Of a stretch of 64,000 nucleotides of DNA, positions 47,956 to 63,364 are shown piece by piece. Position numbers and translations under genes: made by a program. Location of the stretch: positions 14,020,204 through 14,084,203 of the forward strand of contig NC_133290.1 of the NCBI RefSeq assembly GCF_005239225.2, given 5' to 3'. Below the pieces are notes generated by a model. It did no database searches. It was not told where the DNA came from and saw nothing but the letters and a program-made list of their open reading frames with translations. How positions within the stretch are numbered: position 1 is the first letter of the stretch; each line of letters opens with the position of its first letter. The DNA comes from Populus alba (lineage: Eukaryota > Streptophyta > Magnoliopsida > Malpighiales > Salicaceae).

Positions 47956-50900
47956 ATGGTAAAGAAAATGGAGATGGTGAATCATCAAAGGCAAAAGAGA
48001 GTAAGGAAGGGTAGGGATTATCATAATCGAAGAGTGATGCAGATCGAGGGTGGTGATTTTGATTATGGATATGGTTTTGATGATGGGATGGAGATGATTA
48101 ATGGAGTAGGAGTAGAAGAAGAAGCGGGGCAAATCAGTGCTAACAACAATATCAATGGTGTTGTTATTAGTAATGGGAATGATAGCGTGTTTGAATCAAC
48201 AAGAACAAGTGAGCTTACCGTTGCTTTCGAAGGAGAAGTCTATGTTTTCCCTGCTGTTACTCCTTCTAAAGTAAGTTTTGTGATGCTTAACCTCTCATTT
48301 TCTGTCTCCCTCTATATGTTTTTTTTGGATGGATGCTTGTGTTGGTCGATTGATTCAGATTGATTTTTTAAATGTTTGACTTGTTTTCTGTGTGGGTTTT
48401 TTTATACGTTGAAATGGGTTTTGATTTATTTTTTGGGGTATATTAGCTGACGTTTCAATTTGTTTGGTGGAAGAAACTGAGGAAAACAGGGGAAGGAAGG
48501 TTTGATTTTTTGGGTTGTTCTGGGTGTGTTTGTTTGTTCGCTGAGAAAATGAAAAAAAAGAAGAAGGGAAAACTGAAGAATAGTTTCTCTCGGTGGTGTT
48601 GGTTTTTGTCCTGGAAAATTGGTTTATGGATCAGTGGGAATCTCAGTTTTGATGTTTTTATTTGGCTTACAGAAAAATTAAAATTTGTGAATCTGTTTAT
48701 TTGCTGAGGAAGTGGATTGGATTGGAGGAAATAAAAAGTTGAGTTTCTGGTGTTTGCTACTTGATAGTTTGGTTTGAATTATGGAACAGTGGGGAATTCA
48801 GTTTTATGTGGCTGTGTTAAGCTTGCAAGAAAAGTGTAATATAGCTGTTACATTTGAAGTTTTTTCTGGGGACCCCTTTTATGCATATTTTTTTAAACCG
48901 TTGAAAGCTCTAATGGAGCATGTTCCATGGAGAGTCATACTATGTTTTACCATCAATTGACTGGGTGTTTGTGGTTCTCACACTTCAAAATGGGATATCA
49001 GCTTTGAGTGTTGTGATTGTTACTCTCTTGAGTCAGTAATATAGGAAAATTTTTGAAGTTTGGTGATTGTTTTGCTGTTAGAATGATTACGTGCTTTGGG
49101 AGGATGTATAATGATGAACTTACCGTGTTCTTGTAGTATTGGTTATATGAGATTGAATGCTACATTGCAAATTATTTGCGATTGTTGGTACTTTCTAGAT
49201 TCTGGATCCTGTTTCTGTTGATTTCATTTCTTTTTGATAATGCAATTGATCATGAAAATCATACAATGATGCTGAACACTGCACTCATTGTTGAGGCTTG
49301 GAAATTGAGAAATGCATTTTGTGCTTTAACTGTTTGTCTTTTACTTCATCACATGCCTTCAAGGTTCTACTTTGATTTTATTTCTTCTCTTTCTGTATAC
49401 ATCCCAACTGCTAGAGTTTCATATACTTTTCAGTTGGTTTCTCTAAATGCTGTTGCCATCAAAACAAAGAATGTCAGGGTGGCTGACTTCTACGACATGC
49501 ACTCAATTGTTGACATTGAGTCTGTTTTTTAAGTATACAATGAGTCTGTTTTTTAAGTATATGGGGTATAAACTGCTTGTTATTAGTGTCCACCATATGA
49601 ATCTGTTCTCATGGTCTTTTTAACTTTGTGCTTGTTGTTCCCTTGCATAAAGAAATGTTTCTAAGCTGTATCTAATTTTCCCTTTGGGAATCTTCTCTTG
49701 CCTTGATTTTCTGGAATGCTTGTGACAGGTACAAGCAGTGTTGTTTCTTTTAGGAGAGCCTGAGACATCCACTATTGTGCCAAGCTCAGAATTTCTGCTT
49801 CAACAGAATGCCAGGGTATTTCTTGCGTCACCAGCAGGCTGCTCTGTTTGAATTGTTTGCTGTCCTTTTTCTTTATATTTTAATGCTTTCTAACTACATG
49901 TCCCAGAGTGCAGGTGATGCCTCACAAGGCTCGAAACTTTCACGAAGAGTTGCCTCCCTGGTAAGGTTCCGTGAAAAGCGGAAGGAGAGATGCTTTGAAA
50001 AGAAAGTTCAGTATACGTGCCGGAAAGAGGTTGCTCAGAGGTAGGTTCTAAATTTTGATGTGCTCTATCATAGGACATGTGGAGACTTTTATGCATGAAT
50101 TGATTTCACTAAATATACCCTCTTGTTGAAAGTGAATTGAATAAACAATTAGAGCCCTGTTTTCTGGGTCATATTACAACAATCTTACAAGGACAGTAAA
50201 TGGGTTCCGAGGAACACAAATATGAACCCATGCATCTGATGTTTCTTCCAGGATGCATCGTAAGAGAGGACAGTTTGCATCATTGAACAATTGTTATGGC
50301 ACAGATACTGGCAACTGGGAACCAAGCAATGGCATGCACAATCCTGAATTTGAGTGAGTCAAAGCTTATCATTCCCTTATATCATTTCATAAAGCATGCT
50401 TTGAAATATGTGTTTTATTTTCATAAGGATTACATGGTGCCTGGTCTATTGCGGTAACTAGTTTCTGCATTTTTCTTTAGTTTGCTTAGATGTCAACACT
50501 GTGGCATTAGTGCAAAGGATACTCCAGCAATGCGCCGGGGACCAGCTGGTCCAAGAACTCTCTGTAATGCTTGTGGCCTTATGTGGGCAAATAAGGTAGG
50601 CATCACAATGTTGGAAAATCTGTTGATTTGGTTATACAGTTAACAATGTTGATTCAGCAGTTTTATATGTTTTTGATTGTCATTGGTTCAGTTTACGAGC
50701 CTCTTTTTTTGTGGAAACATAATTTCTCTATATTATATATAATGTGCAAATTGGATATGTCTGTGTTTTCTTTTAGACTATCAATTTATCGTTTGTTTAT
50801 CCAGGTGCTCAGTTACTCATAATTATGAACTTGTGATCTTGTATCTTACATGATAAATGTCAATATCTATGTTTTGTATCCACAACATGTCTTCTCATGA

Positions 50901-53324
50901 ATACTTATGTTTGTTTAGATATAACAAGGTCATGGATTAGAACTTACCATTTTCTTTGCATGTCCTAAGCATCAAGATAAATTTTAGTTATTCCATATCT
51001 TGCTATCCTGGCATTTACAAGCATTATAATTTTTGAACCGCTGATTCTACTTCTGGTCCAGTTTTCATTTTTCCATGCGTTTTGTCTTGAAGGGAACTCT
51101 GAGAGATCTTAACAAAGGGGGGCGACAAATTTCCTCAAATCAAAATGAACCGGTGTGTATCTTTTCCAACTGAATTTGCTTTAAGAACAACATTTGCTAT
51201 CAGTATGAATCAGTACTAATTTTGTGCTTTATTTCTTTCTAAGTGGATTGTTGATTAAGTAATATGATTATCATTATTGGTTGTTTTGTGGAGTCATTTA
51301 TTTCTTTTCCAACTAGAAATTCCTATTTGGAGTGATAACTCTGTTGTTTTTGCAGGTAACTCCTGATTTTAAGCATTCAACCATAGAACGAGAAAATCCT
51401 TTTGCCAACCCTGATGAAGCGGTATGGTTGTTATATATGTGAGACACAGCTGTCTGAAGCAACATATCTGAAATGCAATAAATTATTAGATTGCTTAGAC
51501 TGCCATTTTTTATTTGGCCATAACCTACATGAATAGTTCCATAATCAGAAGATACTTGTTGATCCATGAACACCGTCAACTTTTATCTTTTGTACATGAT
51601 TCTGATGGATTCTGCCTTTTTCAAATGATCAGGAGAGCCAAGAAGAGAGTAAGCCTGTGCCATTAGATTCTGAAAACTCTCTGAGGCCAAATGAACAGGT
51701 AAGTCATTTTGGTAGATTCACGAGAAATATTTATCAACTATTGGATGATGTTATATTTGAGAAGCAGGCATATTGATGCTGGATTCTACATGCCATATTA
51801 GTGTCAAAATCATTGTTACTGTAACACAAAACTACTCCTGTGAACCTGTGAAAAGCTCATCTCTCATTTGGCTTTAGGAGTTGCCATGCCTTTTTTTTCC
51901 TTCCAAAAGAACTTGTCCTAGTAAGCTGTAATACTTTTCTAATCATTTTATTTGAATCAGACAATTGGACTTAGGAGGTCACATGCTTAAATGGGTAATG
52001 AGCTGGTTGCTTTTCGTTGGAAACTTTATGTTCCTTTTACTGAAGCTTTTTGGTAGTAATTACATAGCATTTCAGTCATGTCACCAATTCAAGAGTTTTG
52101 GTTTTAATTTTTGTCTTTGGTTTTGTTAATTAAGTAATTGCACAAACCTTTTGTTTTGATTATCATATTCACAATTCTTATGTGCAGGATTTGCTAGAAA
52201 CTGATGAGACTGCTCCTGATCCCTTGCCCATGCATGTGGAAAATTCATCAATGAACCTTCATGATGAGGTAATAAGATTGCTGAAACATGCATCTCAAAA
52301 TTTCAATGACTATCCCCCTAAAAATCCTTTGTACTTCTGCCTGACAGGATTTCCCAAATTGTTTTCTATCAAAACATCAAAAGTTTTATCATTGATTTCC
52401 CTTTGTGACCATGCACGCAATTAATGTTACGTAACAAACCCACACCCTTGAAGGGCAAGGGTAAAGTTGGTAAAATAATATATTTTACTGTCTCGGTCTG
52501 ACTTCACTCAAAAAGATAAATGATCATAAATGGACTATAAAATTAGGATAGGTTGAATTCATGATTGTCAGTGTATTTTGTGAAAGTTCTTATTTGTTAA
52601 GTGGTGTTTTTGATTGAGTTCCCCAATTGGTCAAGTGTCCTAGCAGCTCTACTTTTTCTGATACCTGTTCTGAAAATTGTTCAGATATTTATATACTGGT
52701 CATATGCTGTGCTGATTACTTTAATATTCCCAATTCTTCTAGACCTACTGAATTGTGTTACTTGAGGAAAGTGCAACCTTTGGGTCCCGTCCCTGATTTC
52801 AGGAAGATAGAGTATAGATTACTAAGATGAGGGTTTTACACTCGCAAAATTTTAGAAAGTAAATAAATAAAGTCGATCTATTTTATGCTTAAACAAGCAC
52901 CAGTTACCCAGTAAGTACGTATGCTTGTAAGCATGTTCAATTCATAATAGAGGGGAAGCTGCTTAGAAGTGAATGACGTGACAGATCAAATCTTGCATTG
53001 CTTTATACATGTTTCACAGCATTCCAAAGAAGCTCAGCGGCATGAACACTCTTTATTGTTGCAATGTGTGACATGTACCAGGGCTTTGAGAACACTTTGG
53101 ATGAGCTTGGTGACGTTTCAGGTTCAGAATTTGAAATCCCGGAGCATTTTGATGATCAGGTAGTGGTTTTTTAGTGACTTGGCATCAAGCATATTGAAGA
53201 CTAACTCTATACTTCAGCTGGGTTATAAGCATGTAAATCTTAGTTACTTCTCCAAGTTCACAGTACCAACTTACAGGTTGACATTGAGGATTCCAGTACA
53301 GGGACGGAGTGGCCTGGAACCTGA
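47956..53324 (+). CDS. TIFY-CCT-GATA transcription factor, gene 2
   Basis: Tandem paralogue of the previous GATA gene. Eleven exons: 47956-48270, 49729-49815, 49907-50040, 50252-50353, 50481-50595, 51093-51152, 51356-51421, 51633-51698, 52188-52268, 53082-53159 and 53277-53324, giving 383 aa. Domains: a TIFY-like motif reading [12 protein letters not shown] (87-98), CCT (about 151-187, [20 protein letters not shown]), and a GATA zinc finger CQHC...CNAC (Cys217, 220, 241, 244). The C-terminal tail is acidic and about 110 residues longer than in gene 1 (ending [11 protein letters not shown]). The start at 47956 follows a GA-rich leader; the basic stretch [11 protein letters not shown] at 10-20 could serve in nuclear import. 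Intron 1 is about 1.46 kb. The domain exons match gene 1 in order and phase, supporting an old tandem duplication. Confidence 0.9.
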
Positions 53325-54808
53325 GACCATGCTATCTGCCTTCCTTGTTAATCCTTTCTAAGAGCATCCGGTTTCTTTCCAGGGATGAAGATGCAATTCT
53401 GGTTTATACTAACATCAGATGTCTAGAGATGGTTTTTGTTTATAGACAAACTTTACTTGTATTTGAAAGTTGCTGGGCATTTTCTTGACACTTGTGCACT
53501 GTATAATGTGATTACTGTTCTCCTTTTCCCGTGTTCACCCTCATTTTGTTCTATTGTAAGGATGTAACTAATCGAATGGAAATGTGTTGTGGTAAGGCCT
53601 GCTTACCTTAATGAAGCATTGAGCTGATCTGGTTATGAAGTGCAAGTAAATAGGTTAATGCCGTTCGTTCACGGTGTTATGATGATTATTTTCAAGTATA
53701 GATAGATGGACTACTCATTTCTCCAATTGGAGATTTAGGAACTATAAAGGAAAAAAAAAAAAAAAATAACCCTCATGTTTGTCCTTTCAATTTTGAGTCG
53801 TATCTTGTTGGGATTTTCTGCTCTTTTCGTCAGGTTTATAAAGACAACAAGAATATAAAAAGATAGGTGCAAAAAATCAATTGAAGTTGTTCTATCAAAT
53901 AAAGTTGATTGCATTGCATTAGTCATGTAAAGTGTTCCTGAGTTTCCTATAGCTCCAAGCTGAGAGTTCCTAGGCAGCTAAATTGGTTGGTGAAATTTGT
54001 TCCCAAGATGTGCGAAACCAACTGGATCGGTGTTGGCACCTTCATACAACTTGTTCCCAAGGAGGTCGTTTGTTATCATAAAAGTCAAGAGTTTCCGAAT
54101 ATGTTAGCTGGATCAGATTTGGGAATAGGCAACAATTTCTAGGCAGATTAACAATATGGTGGATAAAACGATGTTTGGACCGACATCCTCAGTGGTAGGT
54201 TGGAGATGATAGAACAAGAATGTTGTCAGGACGTCCATTCACGAGATCACTATTTGTCTTAGTCGAGCTGCTTCATCTTCATCGTTTGCTTATTATCCAC
54301 AACAATCGATATGATTACCGGATCAGATCAGAGAAAACCAATCCTAATTTCCTCCGGTGAAGGAATTGTGTCGTGTCAGGTCTGAAGATGTGAGCATTAC
54401 GAGTTTAAGTTTTGATTGAAGATTTATGCATGTTTCCAATTTTGCTCCGCTTCAGTTTTGTACAGAGTTCCTCTTTGCAGGATTTGACAATGGATGTCTT
54501 TGGTTCACTTTGTTTAACCAGGTAGGATTTTGAAGTGAATGCTTTTGCTCAACATATCGTGGGAAAATCAACTCCTCGCATCCATTTGAGGAACAAAATA
54601 TGACGATAGCTTCATAGATGAAAGCCTCACTGCCGATATATTGCATTAAGTTCAAGCATTTTTACAGAACATGAAAATCAAGTAATGCTATGTGCTTTTA
54701 ACTTCTGAAACGAACAATCTGGGGAAAATGTTCAAGTGTTTGCTGTTCAGGATGACGCAGTGATATCAAACCATATGTAAGGTACAAGTTGAAACTTCCT
54801 CCAGCTGC
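53325..54808. other. Spacer between GATA 2 and the GT47 gene
   Basis: 3' UTR of GATA gene 2 at the left and of the GT47 gene at the right. About 53940-54300 is less AT-rich, and on the minus strand contains short LRR-like phrases (LTYSETLDFYDN, LLGNKLYEG) in broken frames. I could not establish a gene or a definite pseudogene. Confidence 0.35.
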
Positions 54809-57261
54809 TCAATACTTAATGATGTGGCGGCGCAGCCATAGCTCATACATAATCATGCGAAACAAATCATACTTGACAGGAAGAGAATTCCATTGGAAGT
54901 GCTTCCTAACCTGCAAACAAGAAATAAAATATTTGGATAATAATCTAGGTGATGAATGGATATTTTCGGGAATACACTGGTTTGATTGAAAAGGGACAAA
55001 ATTCTTATCCACCTGAAGAACATTTTGATGCATTTTCTTATAATTTTCTTCTGGTATTCCCTTAAGAATTTTCTCTAGATTGGGAACATGTTCCTCTTTG
55101 AGAATTACAGAGAAATTATTCCAGTCAAGAACGTCATTGAATGGAAAGTCATAGTAGTCGGACAAGATAACTGCAGAAACACACATGAACTGCTTAGAAG
55201 AGAAACCAGAGGCCAGACAGATTGACGAGTAAAAAAAAAGGTGTTTTAATGTATCCTTTATCTAAGAAATTGAAGTTCTTGCCAGATATCATAAAAAATC
55301 ACTAAATAATGAATGTCAAAATGTTTTTATGGATGAAAAATTATGAAGCATGCCAGTCTGGTTACCAAATGAATGAATACAACAGAAGGAGAAAAGAAAA
55401 GCCTTATGAGAAGCATTCTTACCAGGTACACATCCAAAAGTCATCGACTCCGTTAAGCAAACACCACCGACATGATTATTCCCACGAGGACAAATGCAAA
55501 ATTGACTTCCATACAGTTCATTTTCATAAGCGTCTAGTATGGTATCCTTTTTCATTTTGTCGAAGAAATGGAAGTTAAACTCTGGAGCACCTTTATAAAA
55601 AAGTAGAAGATTCTTTCTTACATCTGAGTTAAGAGAACCAGCCCAGAAACCGAGTTTAGTCCTGCAATATTTTGCCCCAGAAGCTTAGCTGAAGCAGAAC
55701 TGATTCTATGAGAAGATTCAAATATCAAATCATACATCGAAATTCAAGTTGTATAACAAGGGTTAACCACTCCAGTCCACACGATCATTGCTTAAGGATG
55801 CGACTACCAAGTCAAAAAGCCTGCCTAAAAGCCATGTGGAACTTGGGAAGCTTTAGTGCCAGATTTTACTGTGTTCAGATGAGCCAAAAGCATTCATAGA
55901 GAGTTAAATTTGGTTTTTTCACTACCTTCGAGGGAGCATAATCTCTGGGTAAATCATTAAAGGGCGAGACTGCACAGTTGACCTGGCAAGTTGCAGCAGG
56001 TTTCTAAAGTTACGTTCATGGAAAATCACAGTACTTCAAGGATATACAAGGTGTTAAACCATAGAAGATTACCTGCTCCACACGTCGTCTCCATCATGAA
56101 GAGAGATCTCTAATGTCTGCGGGAGGGACATATCCTTCTGCGGAATATACTTGGAGTCATAACTTGGTGAACAAACAAGTCGAATTACGTTCTTCATGAG
56201 CAATGGAACTTCTTCCATAGTCCCGTTGTCAATGTCATGGCAACTGAAATAGAAATGATCAGCACCTAAAGTCCTATTCCAGTGAGGGTATGAGGAAATC
56301 AAGCTCTTGACATAATTCTCGATATCCTTCTCCTCCTGCATTGAAAAATTATATATGTTGAAGTTAAATGCACCACCATTGCCGAATTATAAGAAATCAA
56401 TTCATCCATCATTTGTACCTAATTGCATTACTAGACATATTGCTTACTTTCAATTACAAAGATTAAATTTAAATAATTACTTGTATTTCAAGTACGTACC
56501 CTGCCTCCCGTTTTCCTACAAGACAAGGGAATCAGGAAGAGATGAGCCACAGTGGGATCATCTGTGAAGAACGAACTGGGTATCAGATTCTTCAAGAAGT
56601 AATGTTCACTTGCATATTTTCTCTTGAGCTTGTCTCTTGGATCATAACACGTTGTAGGGTCTCTCCCTGGGTACACAAAGACCTTGAAATCGTTCTCCAT
56701 TGTCGCATAATTTGGCAAGAAGAAGTCTTCTCTGTGATAAATGCTACCAATCGAATTGCCCTTAAACACCATAAGAGGAGAGGAAGAAAAAACTGAGGAA
56801 TTAAACTCACTGAAACGCCCTTTAAGACCCAAAAAGTACAACAAAGTGATGAGGAAAAAGAAAAAGCAAGTGATCCTAGAAGAACCTGAAATCGGAAGAA
56901 AGGGAATGATACCTTACGACTGCGAAAGACTTCATCAGGAAGAGAATCTTTCTCCCTAAACTACAAAATGAGCATTAACATATCAGGACAACAACATCAA
57001 GGGCAATGAAACAGTAACGAGAATCCAAGAAACTAAAGAACTTGGCCTTCAAAAAACCAAAAACGAGCAGAAAAAAATAAAGTAGTTGTAACTAAAGAGC
57101 ACAAGGAAGAGTGGAAAGAAAGAGAATACCAGGGGAGATCGCTGGAGCAGGATGATCCTCACGATAAAGACTATGCCCAAAGTAACGGGAATAATTTTCT
57201 TAATATTTCTTCTAGCCGTCCATGTGTTGATGGGGCGGGGGTTGGCGTATGGTCTCATCAT
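54809..57261 (-). CDS. Exostosin-family glycosyltransferase (GT47)
   Basis: Probable Golgi type II glycosyltransferase acting on cell-wall polysaccharide; the substrate is not readable. Eight exons: 57261-57130, 56960-56918, 56885-56500, 56335-56073, 56003-55926, 55661-55423, 55170-55013 and 54910-54809, giving 466 aa. Exostosin hallmarks include MENDFKVFVYPG, KYASEHYFLKNLI, WNRTLGADHFYFSCHD, VIRLVCSPSYD, LGFWAGS, YGSQFCICPRG, SMTFGCVPV, ILSDYYDFPFNDVLDW and the C-terminal YELWLRRHIIKY. Two hydrophobic segments precede the catalytic part, about 24-40 and 64-80; a type II enzyme normally has one, so the 5' exon choice is the least certain part. The last intron (55012-54911) is 102 nt, a multiple of three, with no stop in frame. 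A broken paralogue lies at 63.4 kb. Confidence 0.8.
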
Positions 57262-58189
57262 TTTCTTGGAGAGAAGAGGATGAGACTCAGAGGTGGTCTA
57301 AAGAAAGAAATAACTAATTGTGGCGGTTGAAGGGAGGGAACGAATGCTTTAAGTAACTAATTCTGTTATTTCCGGTACTCCTCCTCCTGCTACAAAATTT
57401 CATTAATAAATATTTAAAACTTAGTGAAATATATTTGTTTATAAATATTTAAAACTTAGTGAAATATATTCCTCCTCCTCCTGCATTGAAACTCAGTGGA
57501 AAGTTACTAATAAAGAAAAACAAGATAACTTGTTGATGTTGTAAGAATTGCATAAATTGATTCCGTAGATCTTGAGTAGTGAAAAAAGGGCATTAATTAT
57601 TTTTGTATTTTAAAAGTGTTTTAAAAAAAATTAATTTTTTTTTATGTTTTTTGTTTTAAATTAATATATTTTTGGTGTTTGTAGATCATTTTGATATGTT
57701 AATATAAAAAATAATTTTTAAAAAATAAAAAAATTTTAATTTGTGAGCTGCAAAAAAATAAAATGAAATGAATATTGATAACAAAACATTTAGACCATCT
57801 AACACAAAAAAAAAAAAAAAAAAGGAGGAAGAACAAAAATTAGCGTAAATGACCTGTTGTTAGAAAAATTTAAAATGAAAGATTTGGGAGCTGCAAAATA
57901 AATGGAAATCACGAGAGACGGAAGTAATAGTACCTTGAAGAACATGGTTTTCACCTATTTTCAAGCCTTAAAGTCTCAACAATAGAATCGATGAAAATAC
58001 ATTAGAATCGATCAAAATACATTACCATGCGAGACCGACAAAGTAGATTGAGAACTACAATTTGAAGCTTAATCTGGTCCTTTTTACATTTAATTTTGTT
58101 GTAATTTCAACATTTCATTTTCAATTTTGCTATGGCTAGTACTCTTGTCCTTCACCGTTACAAGCAGTCTTGAATCTTGCCGGCAACAG
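57262..58189. other. Promoter region of GT47 and AT-rich spacer
   Basis: Contains a short duplicated phrase (TATTTAAAACTTAGTGAAAT at about 57410 and 57447) and a family-A element at about 57593-57745 on the minus strand. No gene seen. Confidence 0.4.
57593..57745 (-). repeat. AT-rich MITE-like element, family A
   Basis: Minus-orientation copy with TTTTTTGTTTTAAATTAATA, TTGATATGTTAATATAAAAA and a roughly inverted TTTTAAAAGTGTTTT left end. Confidence 0.5.
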
Positions 58190-58765
58190 GTACATTCTTA
58201 ACGATGTTTTAATCGGCAACTGACGGAGTGAATTCTGACCTCCGTGCACCAAGACGAGATTAGGAGTTCATTCCGGACAAACCTTGCTGTATCTTCTGCC
58301 GCTCGGGAACGGGTTCCAGACAGCATTCTGTTTCTGATCATACCAGATTTTCCCAAACCTAGTTTCCCTTTAGATTCGTTGGATCATAGTTATATCAAGA
58401 ACCACAAGTGAAGTTGCCATTCTGGCCAGGCTTCACGATCTTTTTCAAAGTTTTCTATCCATAGCACCATTAAAAACACAAACTGAGTGAAAAAGAACAT
58501 GTGATTCTTTGATTTATATATAGATGCCAGAAATGGGATAATATATATATAATTTTTCCTATCTACAATGAAAGAAATTACCTTCTGATGCTCAAACACT
58601 CTAATTTTCTTCAATCAACAATCTCAAACAAGAATTTTATTGTTTCCTGTCACACGCAGGCAAACCAAACCAGTCTTCTTTTATGCACCCATACGGATAA
58701 TACACCTCGGGCCAGCTCCACTAAGCATGTACTCGAAAGCCTTGTTGATTTCTGAGAAAGTTCAA
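58190..58765 (-). pseudogene. Duplicated ADH 3' end, truncated last exon
   Basis: This block is a tandem copy of about 58770-59368, offset close to 601 bp. It carries the ADH 3' flank and, at 58683-58760, the last 25 codons of the ADH final exon: [16 protein letters not shown], then PRCIIRMGA and TAA at the same position. One residue differs (Pro for Leu). The copy stops where the exon would continue upstream, so no catalytic part is present. It lies downstream of the intact gene on the same strand and could affect which 3' end is used. Confidence 0.8.
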
Positions 58766-58769
58766 CGAT

Positions 58770-59281
58770 GTTCGTATCAGTAACTAACTGATGGAGTGAA
58801 TTCTGAACTCTGTGCACCAATATGAAATTTGGAGTTCATTCCTGACAAACCTTACTGTACCTTCTGCCGCTCGGTAATGGATTCCGAATAGCATTCTGTT
58901 TCTGACTAGACCACATTTGGCCATGCCTAATTTCCCTTTAGGTTCATTGGAACAGAGTAATCTCTAGAACCAGAAGTGAAAATGCCAATCTGGCCTGGCT
59001 TCAAGATTTTTTTTTCAATGTTTTCGTATCCATAGCACCGTGAAAGACAAACTGAAAGAGACACAAAAAGCACTGAAAAAGTACAAGTGAAATTTTGATT
59101 TATATATACATGCCAGAAATGGGATATTATATATATTTTTTTGATCTACAATGAAAGAAATTACACACTGTTTTATCAAAAAATCTTGACACTCAAACAC
59201 AGAAACTTTCTTTAATCAACAATCTCAAACATGAATTTTATTGCTTCCTGTCACACCCAGGCAAACCAGACCAGTCTTCTT
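58770..59281 (-). repeat. 3' flank of ADH, second unit of the tandem duplication
   Basis: Shares with 58190-58680, in order, GGAGTGAATTCTGA, GGAGTTCATTCC, CTTCTGCCGCTCGG, GCATTCTGTTTCTGA, TCCATAGCACC and GATGCCAGAAATGGG-type strings. Divergence of the order of 10-15% by eye indicates a duplication that is not very recent. Confidence 0.75.
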
Positions 59282-61541
<2,260 letters not shown>

Positions 61542-61640
61542 TTTTTTTCTGTCTTAAACGAACTTTAGACCCTTCTCTAAGGCTTCTTTGATTACTTTGC
61601 TCTGTTTCTTGAGTTGTGACAAGACAGGGTTGTCAGTGTA

Positions 61641-61650
61641 GGTATTTATA
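61641..61650 (-). promoter_or_regulatory. TATA box of ADH
   Basis: The minus strand reads TATAAATACC here, 100 bp upstream of the ATG at 61541, which leaves room for a leader of about 70 nt. An AAACCA string, the core of the anaerobic-response element of plant ADH promoters, lies near 61698 on the plus strand; that assignment is weak. Confidence 0.6.
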
Positions 61651-61809
61651 GTTGCAGAAGCATTATGTTGACCATAAATTTGAATATTTTTTAAAAGAAA
61701 ACCATTTATGATCACTGCTGTTTCGTTTGTCCACTGTATTCGCTCTCTTGTTTGCAACAACGGCTCCCCCTGTTTCTACTCTGGCTTTCTGGTTGTGTCT
61801 GGTTTTGGC

Positions 61810-62213
61810 AAACTACAAACCAGTCCTCAAACTATTCTATACCTTTTAATGCAATCTGCAAAAACAATTTTGCAAATTTATCGTTCAAATGTCACTGGGT
61901 TTCTTTACAAAAAACATTCTAAGAAAAATAAGACTAGAGAGATTTGTAGTTTTGACAAACATTTGTCTGAGTTCACAAATTCTCAAACTATAAGATTTAT
62001 TTTATTTATGTTATACAAAAATTCTCTAGTGTAGTGTTTTTTTTTTTAATTAATATTACAATACCAAGTAGTTCTTGACACCCAAAAGAAAAATTACATG
62101 GTATGGAAACTATTTTCAAGTGATTGATTGTTTGATGGTAGAATTGTAAAAGAGTATATAGTCTTACATTTAATTGAAATATCTATCATAATTGAAGGAT
62201 TGTTTTGCAATTA
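61810..62213. mobile_element. MITE, family B, short copy
   Basis: The left end AACTACAAACCAGTCCTCAA is repeated imperfectly and inverted at the right end (minus strand AATTGCAAAACAATCCTTCA). Subterminal GTTTGATGGTA and GAAATATCTATCATAATTGA match the copy at 46741-47784. No ORF. It lies in the ADH upstream region. Confidence 0.5.
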
Positions 62214-63364
62214 GCGTTTCTAGTTTTGTATTTCCAGTTGTGGTTTTGCTGTTTGTGTCTTTCCAAGTGGTTGTTGACCTTTTAGATTCTTGTAATACAG
62301 CCGGACTGACACTTACCTTTATTAATTTTAAATGAAGTGTTTAGGCTGCCAAAAGAATTTCTTTTATAGAGAGAGAAACATAGCCATTTTTCCAATGTCT
62401 CTGGAAAATTCAAAGAATATCTCATTTAAAATGATCTGAGAAATTCTTTTTGTTTATTTTGCAAACGTTTTATTCTCATTTTTTTCCTCAAAAAAATGGT
62501 TGTAAATTACGAGTAATTGGAGGCATCTACAATTAAAAAGTAAAAAAGTGTCTTGTTATTTTATAATTATGGTTTTAAAACTCTATCCTATTGTGATTTG
62601 AAAGTTTAGATTAGGTAAAGTAAAAATAAAAATAGAATTAATTGTGTAACCCGGTAAAAATCTTAAGTTAAATCACAATTTTAAAGGCAAGTAACACTTT
62701 ACATCCTCAGGAATTTGTGTCAGAAAAAAAAGTTAATAAAAAATATTTATTTATTTACAAGACTTTATTATATTTGATATAATGAATTTTTTTTGGTTGA
62801 TTTACAAAATCCGTTTTGACCAAAAATGCAAAGTATAACATTCAAAAACTTGGTTGTAAAGTAAAAATATAATCAAACCATAGAATGCTCAAAATATTTT
62901 TTTTAAAAAATATATTATTTTTATTATTTTATAAAATTAAAAAATTAAATTGATCTGAGTCACCATCCCGGACCTTGCTGTAAATTAGGATATCTACCAT
63001 GTTGTGGTTTCAAATCTCTTGAGAGAATTATGAGTTTTTCTTGGTAAGTTACATTGTTTAGATTGAAAGTAAATGATATTGTATTGATCACTTTGAGGCT
63101 GCTGTAATTGCGTTAAAAGCAATGTTTTTAAAGATTTTGAAAATAATCCTTCTGTTTTAAATTATTTTTTTATATGTAAAAAATATTTTAAAAATAAAAA
63201 AAAACTATTTTAATATATTTACAGGTAAAAAACATATTTAAAAATAATGTTTATTGCTTTTACTATGATGGTCATGTCTTTTACCACCGCAAGGTATTTG
63301 CACCAGGTAAGCTGAGTGATTCGCAGGGTAACATTAGAACCTAAAACTGTACTAATCTCAGACC
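62214..63364. other. AT-rich spacer upstream of ADH
   Basis: No gene seen. A family-A fragment lies at about 63125-63245 on the minus strand. The rest is low complexity. Confidence 0.4.

Noticed and set aside
49176..49532. 118-codon plus-strand ORF
   Set aside because: It lies inside intron 1 of GATA gene 2 and has no recognisable domain.
53940..54300. LRR receptor-like remnant on the minus strand
   Set aside because: A few LRR-like phrases appear in different frames, but no repeat register or kinase domain; too weak to annotate without a search.
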